This document shows, piece by piece, positions 1 to 5,596 of a DNA stretch of 6,478 bases. The first letter of the stretch is position 1, and every line of letters begins with the position of its first letter. Position numbers and translations under genes: made by a program. Source of the DNA: BRH-c25 sp035417425 (GTDB lineage Bacteria > Bacillota > Clostridia > Lutisporales > Lutisporaceae); the NCBI GenBank assembly GCA_035417425.1, contig DAOLPD010000171.1, positions 1-6,478 on the forward strand, given 5' to 3'. The notes under the pieces are model-generated. The model was not told the DNA's origin and did not search any database. It saw only the letters and a program-made list of their open reading frames with translations.

Positions 1-224
1 CGGCACCTGTACCGATAAGGTGCAGTGAAGCTGAAGCTTATGCCATTGGGAAGGAAATATCCGATGAAACCATGAAGGAAACCGGAAGATATGCAGTAAA
101 GGCATCAAAAGCAAGAGACTCATGGAGGGCTTCAAAGGCATACAGGGAGCATTTGATTGAGGTAATGGTATTCAGGGCACTAAAAGAAGCTGTGATTAGG
201 GGCGGGGGTGTGTATAATGGATAA
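1..224 (+). CDS. xdhB: Molybdenum hydroxylase FAD-binding subunit (xanthine dehydrogenase XdhB-like), C-terminal fragment
   Basis: Only the last 73 codons are present, read in the frame starting at base 3 and ending at a TAA. The visible part begins APVPIRCSEAEAYAIGKEIS and contains RASKAYREHL. This is the pattern of the CO_deh_flav_C domain that closes the FAD-binding subunit of xanthine dehydrogenase and related molybdenum hydroxylases. In the family this medium subunit passes electrons from the 2Fe-2S clusters to FAD and on to NAD+ or another acceptor. The FAD-binding motifs themselves lie upstream of the window. The stop codon overlaps the start of the 2Fe-2S subunit gene by 8 bp, so the two are translationally coupled, as in the E. 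coli xdhABC order. The xanthine assignment rests on the purine-related neighbours; nicotinate or another heterocycle hydroxylase remains possible. Confidence 0.85.
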   Translation, partial: APVPIRCSEAEAYAIGKEISDETMKETGRYAVKASKARDSWRASKAYREHLIEVMVFRALKEAVIRGGGVYNG

Positions 225-690
225 GTATGAAAAGATAAGTATGGTAGTAAACGGAAAGGCATATTCCCTTGAGATTGATATAAGAGAATCGCTGCTTGAG
301 GTGCTGAGAAACAGGCTTCATTTTACCGGAGTCAAGCAAGGCTGCTCAGTGGGCGAATGCGGAGCATGTACAGTGCTGATCGACGGGCTTCCGGTGAATT
401 CGTGCATTTACCTGGCAGTATGGGCTGACGGCAGGAAAATAACTACTATTGAAGGAGTATCCAAGGACGGAGAATTGTCAAAAGTGCAGCAGGCTTTTGT
501 AGACGAGGGCGCCGTGCAGTGCGGCTTCTGCACCCCCGGTCTTGTGCTTACGGCAACTGCTCTTACGGAAAGCGGAAGGAAATACTCCGACGAGGAGATA
601 AAACGTGAGATCTCAGGTCATTTGTGCCGCTGCACAGGTTACAACAAAATATTCAATGCAGTGAAAAGGGCTCTGGACGCCGAACATTAA
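217..690 (+). CDS. xdhC: Xanthine dehydrogenase-type 2Fe-2S iron-sulfur subunit
   Basis: This complete 157-residue protein carries two [2Fe-2S] clusters that relay electrons from the molybdopterin subunit to the FAD subunit. The N-terminal plant-ferredoxin-like domain has Cys43, Cys48, Cys51 and Cys63 (CSVGECGACTVL, then NSC). The C-terminal four-helix domain has Cys102, Cys105, Cys137 and Cys139 (QCGFCTPG and GHLCRCTGY). All eight ligands are intact and the length equals that of free-standing family members such as E. coli XdhC (about 159). I chose ATG at 217 over the in-frame GTG at 208 because the product then begins MDKYEKISMVVNGK, close to family N-termini, and the G-rich tract at 198-208 is then a usable ribosome binding site. 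The start lies inside the end of the FAD subunit gene. CO dehydrogenase and other hydroxylase small subunits share these motifs, so substrate is inferred from context only. A stem-loop follows at once. Confidence 0.92.
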   Translation: MDKYEKISMVVNGKAYSLEIDIRESLLEVLRNRLHFTGVKQGCSVGECGACTVLIDGLPVNSCIYLAVWADGRKITTIEGVSKDGELSKVQQAFVDEGAVQCGFCTPGLVLTATALTESGRKYSDEEIKREISGHLCRCTGYNKIFNAVKRALDAEH

Positions 691-695
691 GCAAT

Positions 696-720
696 AGCTT
701 ATTGCATTCAATGAGCTTTT
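696..720 (+). terminator. Intrinsic terminator after xdhC
   Basis: A 9-bp stem, AGCTTATTG against CAATGAGCT with one U-G pair, closes a CATT tetraloop and is followed by TTTT. It begins 5 bp after the xdhC stop codon. The stem is AT-rich and the U-tract short, so termination may be incomplete. It separates the dehydrogenase operon from the riboswitch-controlled operon. Confidence 0.6.
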
Positions 721-838
721 AATGTAAAATACTATTTAGATGTGAAACTATATGGCGGATTAAGAATAATAAGCAGTTTACATAGTGCCTGAACTTTTAT
801 GTTCCACTGCCGCAAATATTACGGGTTTACTGCTGGCC
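721..838. other. Intergenic stretch with no supported feature
   Basis: This AT-rich spacer lies between the xdhC terminator and the tandem repeat before the riboswitch. I see no gene with a ribosome binding site on either strand, no tRNA and no convincing promoter with both hexamers. A 25-codon open stretch that reads plausibly as peptide (785-862) has no ribosome binding site and is not called. Confidence 0.5.
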
Positions 839-860
839 GAATATGATCTGAATATGATCT
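839..860 (+). repeat. Perfect tandem duplication of an 11-bp unit carrying TATGAT
   Basis: GAATATGATCT occurs twice head to tail with no mismatch. Each copy holds TATGAT, five of six matches to the TATAAT -10 consensus. The second copy (853-858) would place transcription start near 865, about 20 nt before the riboswitch P1 helix, which is a sensible leader. No good -35 hexamer sits at 16-18 bp from either copy, so the promoter reading is weak, while the repeat itself is certain. Confidence 0.55.
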
Positions 861-883
861 AATAGTAGCTATTGCATGAAGCT

Positions 884-960
884 GACAACTTGTATAAGCT
901 TGGAGATATGGTCTGAGTGTTTCTACCAGGTGACCTTGAATTACCTGACTACGGGTTGTT
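884..960 (+). promoter_or_regulatory. Purine riboswitch aptamer, guanine/hypoxanthine class
   Basis: All three helices of the xpt-type purine aptamer can be traced. P1 pairs ACAACTTGTA (885-894) with TACGGGTTGT (950-959), ten pairs including two adjacent U-G. P2 pairs 899-904 with 912-917 around the loop GATATGG. P3 pairs 927-933 with 941-947 around the loop CCTTGAA. The GG of loop 2 (910-911) and the CC of loop 3 (934-935) can form the known loop-loop contact. J2/3 reads GTTTCTACC (919-927), identical to the consensus core. The ligand-selecting position, equal to residue 74 of the B. subtilis xpt aptamer, is C949 within GACTAC, so guanine or hypoxanthine is predicted; adenine aptamers have U here. 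The U at 924 (position 51) argues against a 2'-deoxyguanosine variant. It sits upstream of xpt, the classic target. Confidence 0.95.
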
Positions 961-1064
961 TATATATTAGATTTCCTGATTTTCGTGTTTCAATATATGC
1001 TGCGGATATTCCATGTCAGCGGTTATAAAGTACATCGAAAATTCAAATCTACATATAAACTCCC
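953..1064 (+). promoter_or_regulatory. Predicted antiterminator of the purine riboswitch
   Basis: A long alternative hairpin can form from the 3' strand of P1 to the 5' arm of the terminator. GTTTATAT (958-965) pairs perfectly with ATATAAAC (1053-1060). TAGATTT (968-974) pairs with AAATCTA (1045-1051). ATTTTCG (979-985) pairs with CGAAAAT (1036-1042). GGG (953-955) can stack on CCC (1062-1064) across a small bulge, and an inner GCTG/CAGC hairpin (999-1002 with 1017-1020) caps the structure. It cannot coexist with P1 or with the terminator, so ligand binding to the aptamer would release the terminator arm and stop transcription. Confidence 0.75.
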
Positions 1065-1091
1065 AGAGGCGAATTAATTCTGGGAGTTTTT
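1057..1091 (+). terminator. Riboswitch-controlled intrinsic terminator before xpt
   Basis: A perfect 11-bp stem pairs AAACTCCCAGA (1057-1067) with TCTGGGAGTTT (1079-1089) around an 11-nt loop. The descending arm runs into a T-tract ending at 1091. The 5' arm is shared with the antiterminator, which makes this the OFF-state structure of the expression platform. Confidence 0.9.
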
Positions 1092-1104
1092 ATTAAGGTC
1101 TTTC

Positions 1105-1133
1105 TTAATCAATACAAGCTTCACACATATAAT
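1105..1133 (+). promoter_or_regulatory. Possible promoter downstream of the riboswitch terminator
   Basis: A perfect TATAAT at 1128-1133 has TTAATC (1105-1110, three of six matches to TTGACA) 17 bp upstream. Start would fall near 1140, leaving a 25-nt leader before xpt that includes its ribosome binding site. The region is AT-rich, so a chance match is quite possible. Confidence 0.3.
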
Positions 1134-1164
1134 ATACGGACAGTCATTGAAGAAAGGGATTATA

Positions 1165-1734
1165 ATGGAGCTGCTAAAGAATAGAATTTTGAAGGATGGA
1201 AAGGTCATAGGCGACAGTATTATTAAAGTAGACAGCTTTTTGAACCATCAGCTGGATATAGATCTGTTCAACGAGATAGGCAGGGAATTTAAAAAAAGAT
1301 TCAGCGATGAAAAGATAAGCAGGATATTGACAGTGGAGGCATCAGGTATTGCTGTTGCGTGCATAGCTGCCCAGTATTTTAAGGTGCCTGTAGTTTTTAC
1401 AAAAAAGTATGAAGCATTGAATCTTGATTCAGATACTTACCAAAGCGAAGTATACTCTTTTACCAAGCAGAGGAACTATAACATCCGTGTATCCAAAAAA
1501 TACATCACACCGGAGGATAATGTTCTTATTATTGATGATTTTTTGGCTAACGGCAAAGCCGCTTCAGGTTTGGTGGACATTGTCCGTCAGGCCGGTGCCA
1601 GGGTTGCGGGTGTCGGAATTGTTATAGAAAAAGGTTTCCAAAAAGGCCGGGAAGCACTGCTGCAAAAAGGAGTCCGTATTGAGTCCCTGGTAATTATAAA
1701 GTCCATGGACGAAGGAGTCATAGTTTTTGATTAG
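1165..1734 (+). CDS. xpt: Xanthine phosphoribosyltransferase
   Basis: This 189-residue cytoplasmic enzyme is predicted to convert xanthine plus PRPP to XMP and pyrophosphate, with weaker use of guanine in the family. It starts MELLKNRILKDGKVIGDS, as Firmicutes Xpt proteins do, and keeps KVDSFLNHQ (21-29), the conserved TVEASGIA block (56-63), VYSFTKQ (96-102) and the PRPP-binding loop VLIIDDFLANGKA (120-132). The C-terminal GIVIEKGFQKGR block is also typical. I chose ATG at 1165, with ribosome binding site AGAAAGGGA at 1151-1159. An in-frame TTG at 1147 would extend the protein by six residues but would place this ribosome binding site inside the gene. Length agrees with the family (about 190). 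It is the first gene after the guanine riboswitch, as in the B. subtilis xpt-pbuX operon, so it is predicted to be repressed when guanine or hypoxanthine is abundant. Confidence 0.96.
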   Translation: MELLKNRILKDGKVIGDSIIKVDSFLNHQLDIDLFNEIGREFKKRFSDEKISRILTVEASGIAVACIAAQYFKVPVVFTKKYEALNLDSDTYQSEVYSFTKQRNYNIRVSKKYITPEDNVLIIDDFLANGKAASGLVDIVRQAGARVAGVGIVIEKGFQKGREALLQKGVRIESLVIIKSMDEGVIVFD

Positions 1735-1749
1735 AACGGGTAACAAAAG

Positions 1750-1782
1750 AAAAATTATGATACCACCGGTTTCATGATTTTT
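1750..1782 (+). terminator. AT-rich terminator-like hairpin between xpt and the BMP lipoprotein gene
   Basis: AAAAATTATGA (1750-1760) pairs with TCATGATTTTT (1772-1782) with one U-G pair. After a T-T mismatch, ACC pairs with GGT around a 3-nt loop. The run of A before and T after gives it the look of a bidirectional intrinsic terminator, but most of the T-tract is inside the stem and only three G-C pairs support the helix. It may act as a leaky attenuator or an mRNA-stabilising element that sets the ratio of xpt to transporter. Confidence 0.45.
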
Positions 1783-1821
1783 AATAGACAACTAAATTAA
1801 ATTTGGGGAGGAGAAATCAGT

Positions 1822-2952
1822 ATGAAAAGAACCATTAGTATTCTTTTAGTGCTTGTCCTGGTGTTCGCAGCAATGTTCACAGGCTGCGCACCGAAGGCCG
1901 AACCTGCACCGGCAGCGCCCGAGACACCTGCACCCGCAGAGGAACCAAAGGCTGAACCCCTTAAGGTAGGTTTTGTCTACATAGGTTCCGCTAAAGACGG
2001 CGGATATACCCAGGCTCATGATGAAGGCAGGCTTTACCTTGAAGAGCAGCTTGGAGACAAGGTTGTTACAATGTACAAGGAAGATGTTCCGGAATCCAGC
2101 GAATGCGAAAAGGTAATCAATGACTTGATTGACCAGGGTTGCACGGTAATATTCACCAACTCTTTCGGACATATGGACTTTACGGAAAAAGCCGCACAGG
2201 CGCATCCGGACGTAAAATTCTATCACTGCTCCGGCTATAAGAGCGGCCCGAATTTCAGCAATTATTTCGGAGCCATGGAAGAGGCAAGATACCTTGCGGG
2301 TATAGTTGCGGGCCTCAAGACACAAAACAATACACTTGGTTATGTAGCAGCCTTTGAAATTCCCGAGGTTGTAAGAGGCATCAATGCATTTACCCTTGGT
2401 GCACAGTCAGTTAATCCAAAAGTAAAGGTAAAGGTTAACTGGACACATACCTGGTATGACCCTGCAAAGGAAAAGGAAGCGGCAAAGGCTTTATTGGATG
2501 CAGGCTGCGACGTACTGGCACAGCATCAGGATACAACAGCAACCCAGCAGGCAGCTGAAGAAAGAGGCGTCTGGGCTATCGGCTATGACCTGGATACAAG
2601 GAATTCAGCACCGAAAGCATACCTGACTGCACCAGTATGGCACTGGGGTAAGTTCTATGCGGCAGAAGTACAGAGGATAGTAGACGGCAAATGGAAGCAG
2701 GAAAACTACTACGGCAATATGAAGGATGGGCTGGTTGACCTGGCACCTCTTACAGACAACGTAGCTCCGGGCACTCAGGAAGCGGTTGACAAGGTGAAGA
2801 AACAGATTATAGACGGTACATTCTATGTATTCCAGGGCCCGATTAAGGATCAGACAGGCGCTGTCAGAGTACCGGAAGGCAAGTCAATGACTTTTGATGA
2901 AATTATGAGCGTTGACTGGTTTGTACAGGGTGTAGAAGGCAAGATTAAATAA
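1822..2952 (+). CDS. BMP/PnrA-family substrate-binding lipoprotein of an ABC importer
   Basis: This 376-residue protein is the likely extracytoplasmic ligand-binding component of the importer encoded downstream. A basic start and hydrophobic stretch (residues 4-19) lead to the lipobox FTGC, with lipidated Cys22. A Pro/Ala/Glu-rich tether follows (about 23-46), then the two-lobed periplasmic-binding-protein type 1 fold starting at LKVGFVYIG. Family blocks include KDGGYTQAHDEGR (58-70), TNSFGHMD (112-119), LAGIVAG (158-164), EIPEVVRGINAFTLGAQS (179-196) and the terminal DWFVQGVEGKI. Known members bind purine nucleosides (Treponema PnrA, Bacillus NupN), but BMP proteins for riboflavin (RfuA) also exist, so the ligand is inferred from xpt and the riboswitch. 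The KDGGYTQAHDEGR block belongs to a BMP subgroup that differs from the DxSFN block of classic PnrA. The ribosome binding site GGGGAGGA (1805-1812) lies 9 nt before ATG. The gene lies 87 bp after xpt. Confidence 0.92.
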   Translation: MKRTISILLVLVLVFAAMFTGCAPKAEPAPAAPETPAPAEEPKAEPLKVGFVYIGSAKDGGYTQAHDEGRLYLEEQLGDKVVTMYKEDVPESSECEKVINDLIDQGCTVIFTNSFGHMDFTEKAAQAHPDVKFYHCSGYKSGPNFSNYFGAMEEARYLAGIVAGLKTQNNTLGYVAAFEIPEVVRGINAFTLGAQSVNPKVKVKVNWTHTWYDPAKEKEAAKALLDAGCDVLAQHQDTTATQQAAEERGVWAIGYDLDTRNSAPKAYLTAPVWHWGKFYAAEVQRIVDGKWKQENYYGNMKDGLVDLAPLTDNVAPGTQEAVDKVKKQIIDGTFYVFQGPIKDQTGAVRVPEGKSMTFDEIMSVDWFVQGVEGKIK

Positions 2953-2971
2953 GTCAGGATAGGAAATAATT

Positions 2972-4531
2972 ATGGAAAACAACTATATTTCAATGAAGAA
3001 TATAAATAAATCCTTCGGAAAGGTAGTTGCAAACAAAAATATTAACCTGGCCGTCCGCAGGGGGGAGATACATGCCCTGTTGGGAGAGAACGGTTCAGGT
3101 AAGAGCACATTGATGAACATGCTGTCAGGGGTTTATACCCCCGACAGCGGTTCTATTTTTATTAAGGGTGAAGAGGTGCAGTTTGCAGCACCAAAGGATG
3201 CGATAGAAGCCGGAATAGGTATGATCTACCAGCATTTCAAGCTGATAGATGTCATGACAGCCAAGGAGAACATAATCCTGGGGAGAAAGAACAGTTTCCT
3301 GCTGAACGAAAAGACCCTTTCAGACAAGATCAGGGATATGTCGGCCCGGTTCGGCCTGGATATTGACCCGGACAAAAAGGTTTACAACATGTCGGTGGGC
3401 GAAAAGCAGACCCTGGAAATACTGAAGGTACTGTACAGAGGTGCTGAGATACTGATATTGGATGAACCTACGGCAGTGCTGACACCTCAGGAAACAGAAA
3501 AGCTTTTCAAAATCATGAGGAAGATGAAGGCAGAAGGCTGTGCCGTAATCTTTATTACGCACAAAATGAACGAGGTTATGGAGGTGGCAGACCGCATAAC
3601 TGTCCTGCGTAAGGGCGAGACAGTAATGACGGTTGACAAGGCGGATACCAATCCCAAGCATCTGACGGAACTGATGATGGGATGTCCTGCTGACCTGTCC
3701 ATAAAGAGGATAGAGACTGAGAAAAAAAATGTGGCTTTGGAAGTAAGGAATTTAAGCGCCGTAAACTCAGAAGGCATAAGAGTGCTTAAAGGAATGAGCT
3801 TCGATATATACTCCGGTGAGATTTTGGGTGTTGCAGGAATTGCCGGCAGCGGGCAGAAGGAATTGTGTGAAGCTATTGCAGGCTTGCATCCGGTGAAGCA
3901 GGGACAGATTATTTTCAATGGAGAAGACCTGATAGGCAAATCACCTGCAGAGATAATAACCAAGGGGGTCAGCCTGAGCTTTATTCCCGAGGACAGATTG
4001 GGAATGGGACTGGTTGCCTCAATGGATATCGTAAATAATGTCGTGCTTAAGCTGTATCAGAAGCAGAAGGGCATATTTATAAACAGAAAGCCGGCAGAAC
4101 AAAAGTCCGTGGAGATTATTGAAAGGCTCAGCATTCAGACTCCGGGAATCAGGCATCCGGTACGCATGCTATCAGGAGGGAATATCCAAAAGGTATTATT
4201 GGGAAGAGAGCTGGACTCCCGGCCGCAGGTTCTGATAACGGCATATCCTGTAAGGGGGCTTGATGTAAACTCCTGCTACACCATATATGATCTTCTCAAT
4301 GAGGAAAAGCAGAAGGGTGTCGCAATTCTGTATATCGGGGAAGACCTGGATGTCTTACTGGAGCTTTGCGACAGGATCATGGTCATATGTGCAGGTGAAA
4401 TAACCGGAATAGTTGATGCAAGATATACAACAAAAGAACAAATCGGCCTGATGATGACAGGGACGGTAAATCTGATGAAAGAGGGGGAGAAGAGCGAGCA
4501 TGATAATGCCAATTACTATACGAGCCATTAA
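2972..4531 (+). CDS. nupO: Double-domain ABC transporter ATPase, NupO/RbsA type
   Basis: This 519-residue cytoplasmic protein contains two ABC domains in one chain and would power nucleoside uptake. Domain 1 has Walker A GENGSGKST (38-46), Q-loop Gln87, signature MSVGEKQ (140-146), Walker B ILILDE (160-165) and switch His197. Domain 2 (from about 254) has a degenerate Walker A, GIAGSGQKE (289-297), where Gln295 replaces lysine. It keeps a good signature LSGGNIQ (400-406), but at the Walker B position reads LITAY (421-425), losing both acidic residues, and has Glu457 at the switch-His position. One composite site (domain 1 Walker motifs with domain 2 signature) is therefore intact and the other is not, a pattern known in this carbohydrate/nucleoside ATPase group. 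Length is usual for the family. It starts 19 bp after the lipoprotein stop with AGGA at 2961-2964 as ribosome binding site, and overlaps the next gene by 32 bp. The gene symbol is by analogy to B. subtilis. Confidence 0.93.
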   Translation: MENNYISMKNINKSFGKVVANKNINLAVRRGEIHALLGENGSGKSTLMNMLSGVYTPDSGSIFIKGEEVQFAAPKDAIEAGIGMIYQHFKLIDVMTAKENIILGRKNSFLLNEKTLSDKIRDMSARFGLDIDPDKKVYNMSVGEKQTLEILKVLYRGAEILILDEPTAVLTPQETEKLFKIMRKMKAEGCAVIFITHKMNEVMEVADRITVLRKGETVMTVDKADTNPKHLTELMMGCPADLSIKRIETEKKNVALEVRNLSAVNSEGIRVLKGMSFDIYSGEILGVAGIAGSGQKELCEAIAGLHPVKQGQIIFNGEDLIGKSPAEIITKGVSLSFIPEDRLGMGLVASMDIVNNVVLKLYQKQKGIFINRKPAEQKSVEIIERLSIQTPGIRHPVRMLSGGNIQKVLLGRELDSRPQVLITAYPVRGLDVNSCYTIYDLLNEEKQKGVAILYIGEDLDVLLELCDRIMVICAGEITGIVDARYTTKEQIGLMMTGTVNLMKEGEKSEHDNANYYTSH

Positions 4532-5594
4532 GAAAAGCGAGCCCAGCAGGATGAAAGCTGCTTCCATCAGAATAGGCGCTATTATCCTGGCTCTTGTGGC
4601 CTCTTCACTTTTTATACTGCTGCTGAGCCTCAATCCTGCCGATGTTTATTTGAAAATGATTCAGGGCGCATTCGGTACGGCCTATAGGATAAAAGAAACC
4701 ATAGTAAAAGCGATACCTCTGGTAATTACCTCCCTTGGAATTGCGATTGCCTTTAAAATGCAGTTCTGGAATATAGGCGGGGAAGGACAGATTGCAATGG
4801 GTGCTTTCGCAGCCAGTTATTTTGCATTATATATGAATGATATGCCAATGCCTGTAATGCTTGCGGTAATGATACTTGCAGGAATGCTGGCAGGTGGAAT
4901 CTGGGCGTTGATACCGGCATTTTTCAAGGCGCAGTGGGGAACTAATGAGACAATAGTCACTCTGATGATGAATTATATTGCACTTAAATGGGTCATGTTT
5001 TTGCAGTACGGGCCCTGGAGGGATCCAAAGTCACTGGGATTCCCCAAAATAGCCAATTTCCCCAAAAACGCGGTTATTCCCAAGCTGCTGGGGGTACATA
5101 TGGGCTGGGTGTTTGCGCTAATACTGGTAGTCGCTGTCTACATATTCATCAACCATACAAAAAAGGGCTATGAAATTGCCGTAATAGGTGAGAGCATGAA
5201 TACGGCACGTTATGCAGGCATTAATATCAAGAAGACGATATTGATAGCCATAATGCTGAGCGGCGGCCTCTGCGGACTGGTCGGGATGATTCAGGCCTCA
5301 GCCGTCAACGGTACATTATCAGTTGAAATAACCGGCGGTGTAGGTTATACAGCAATTATAACAGCTTGGCTGGCAGCATTAAGTGCACCGCTTATCTTGA
5401 TAGTATCTATTCTTTTTGCTGCTCTTCTGGAGGGGGGCTCATATATACAGACTGTTTTCGGCATACCCCAGGCAGCGGCAGAAATACTTCAGGGAATAAT
5501 TTTATTCTTTGTATTGGGCAGTGAATTCTTTGTACGTTATAAGTTCGTGCTTGTCAAAAAGCATCAGGCCATTGCGGAAAAGGGGGCTGATTGA
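4500..5594 (+). CDS. nupP: Nucleoside-type ABC transporter permease, first subunit (NupP-like, COG4603)
   Basis: This 364-residue integral membrane protein of the BPD_transp_2 family would form half of the transport channel. After a short basic N-terminus, the first membrane segment spans about residues 23-44. The next runs into the family hallmark FWNIGGEGQIAMGA (from residue 89, with NIGGEGQ at 91-97). Several more hydrophobic segments follow, then the cytoplasmic loop with EIAVIGESMNTARYAGIN, which in the family contacts the ATPase, and a last pair of segments ending EFFVRYKF. A basic C-terminal tail follows. The start ATG at 4500 lies inside the end of the ATPase gene (32-bp overlap). GAGGGGGAG at 4481-4489 is a strong ribosome binding site 10 nt before it; a second ATG at 4506 is less well spaced. 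The overlap suggests translational coupling for balanced subunit amounts. Substrate specificity cannot be read from the permease alone. Confidence 0.93.
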   Translation: MIMPITIRAIKKSEPSRMKAASIRIGAIILALVASSLFILLLSLNPADVYLKMIQGAFGTAYRIKETIVKAIPLVITSLGIAIAFKMQFWNIGGEGQIAMGAFAASYFALYMNDMPMPVMLAVMILAGMLAGGIWALIPAFFKAQWGTNETIVTLMMNYIALKWVMFLQYGPWRDPKSLGFPKIANFPKNAVIPKLLGVHMGWVFALILVVAVYIFINHTKKGYEIAVIGESMNTARYAGINIKKTILIAIMLSGGLCGLVGMIQASAVNGTLSVEITGGVGYTAIITAWLAALSAPLILIVSILFAALLEGGSYIQTVFGIPQAAAEILQGIILFFVLGSEFFVRYKFVLVKKHQAIAEKGAD

Positions 5595-5596
5595 TT

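Noticed and set aside
208..216. GTG start extending the 2Fe-2S subunit by three residues
   Set aside because: The ATG at 217 matches family length better and is correctly spaced from the G-rich ribosome binding site.
785..862. Small open stretch (GTG start, 25 codons) with plausible peptide composition in the intergenic region
   Set aside because: No ribosome binding site, very short, ends inside the tandem repeat and resembles no family I recognise. Chance is the simpler explanation.
884..960. Adenine or 2'-deoxyguanosine specificity of the aptamer
   Set aside because: The selecting position is C, not U, and the J2/3 residue equal to U51 is U, as in canonical guanine aptamers.
1092..1109. 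Short hairpin ATTAAG/CTTAAT after the riboswitch terminator
   Set aside because: Six A/T-dominated pairs with one G-C are too weak to claim a function, and no U-tract follows.
1147..1164. TTG start extending Xpt by six residues
   Set aside because: Family proteins begin at MELL, and the extension would place the strong AGAAAGGGA ribosome binding site inside the coding region.
1846..2325. Long minus-strand open frame opposite the lipoprotein gene, with others opposite the ATPase gene
   Set aside because: They are antisense to strongly conserved coding sequence, have no ribosome binding site and have Cys-rich, low-complexity products.
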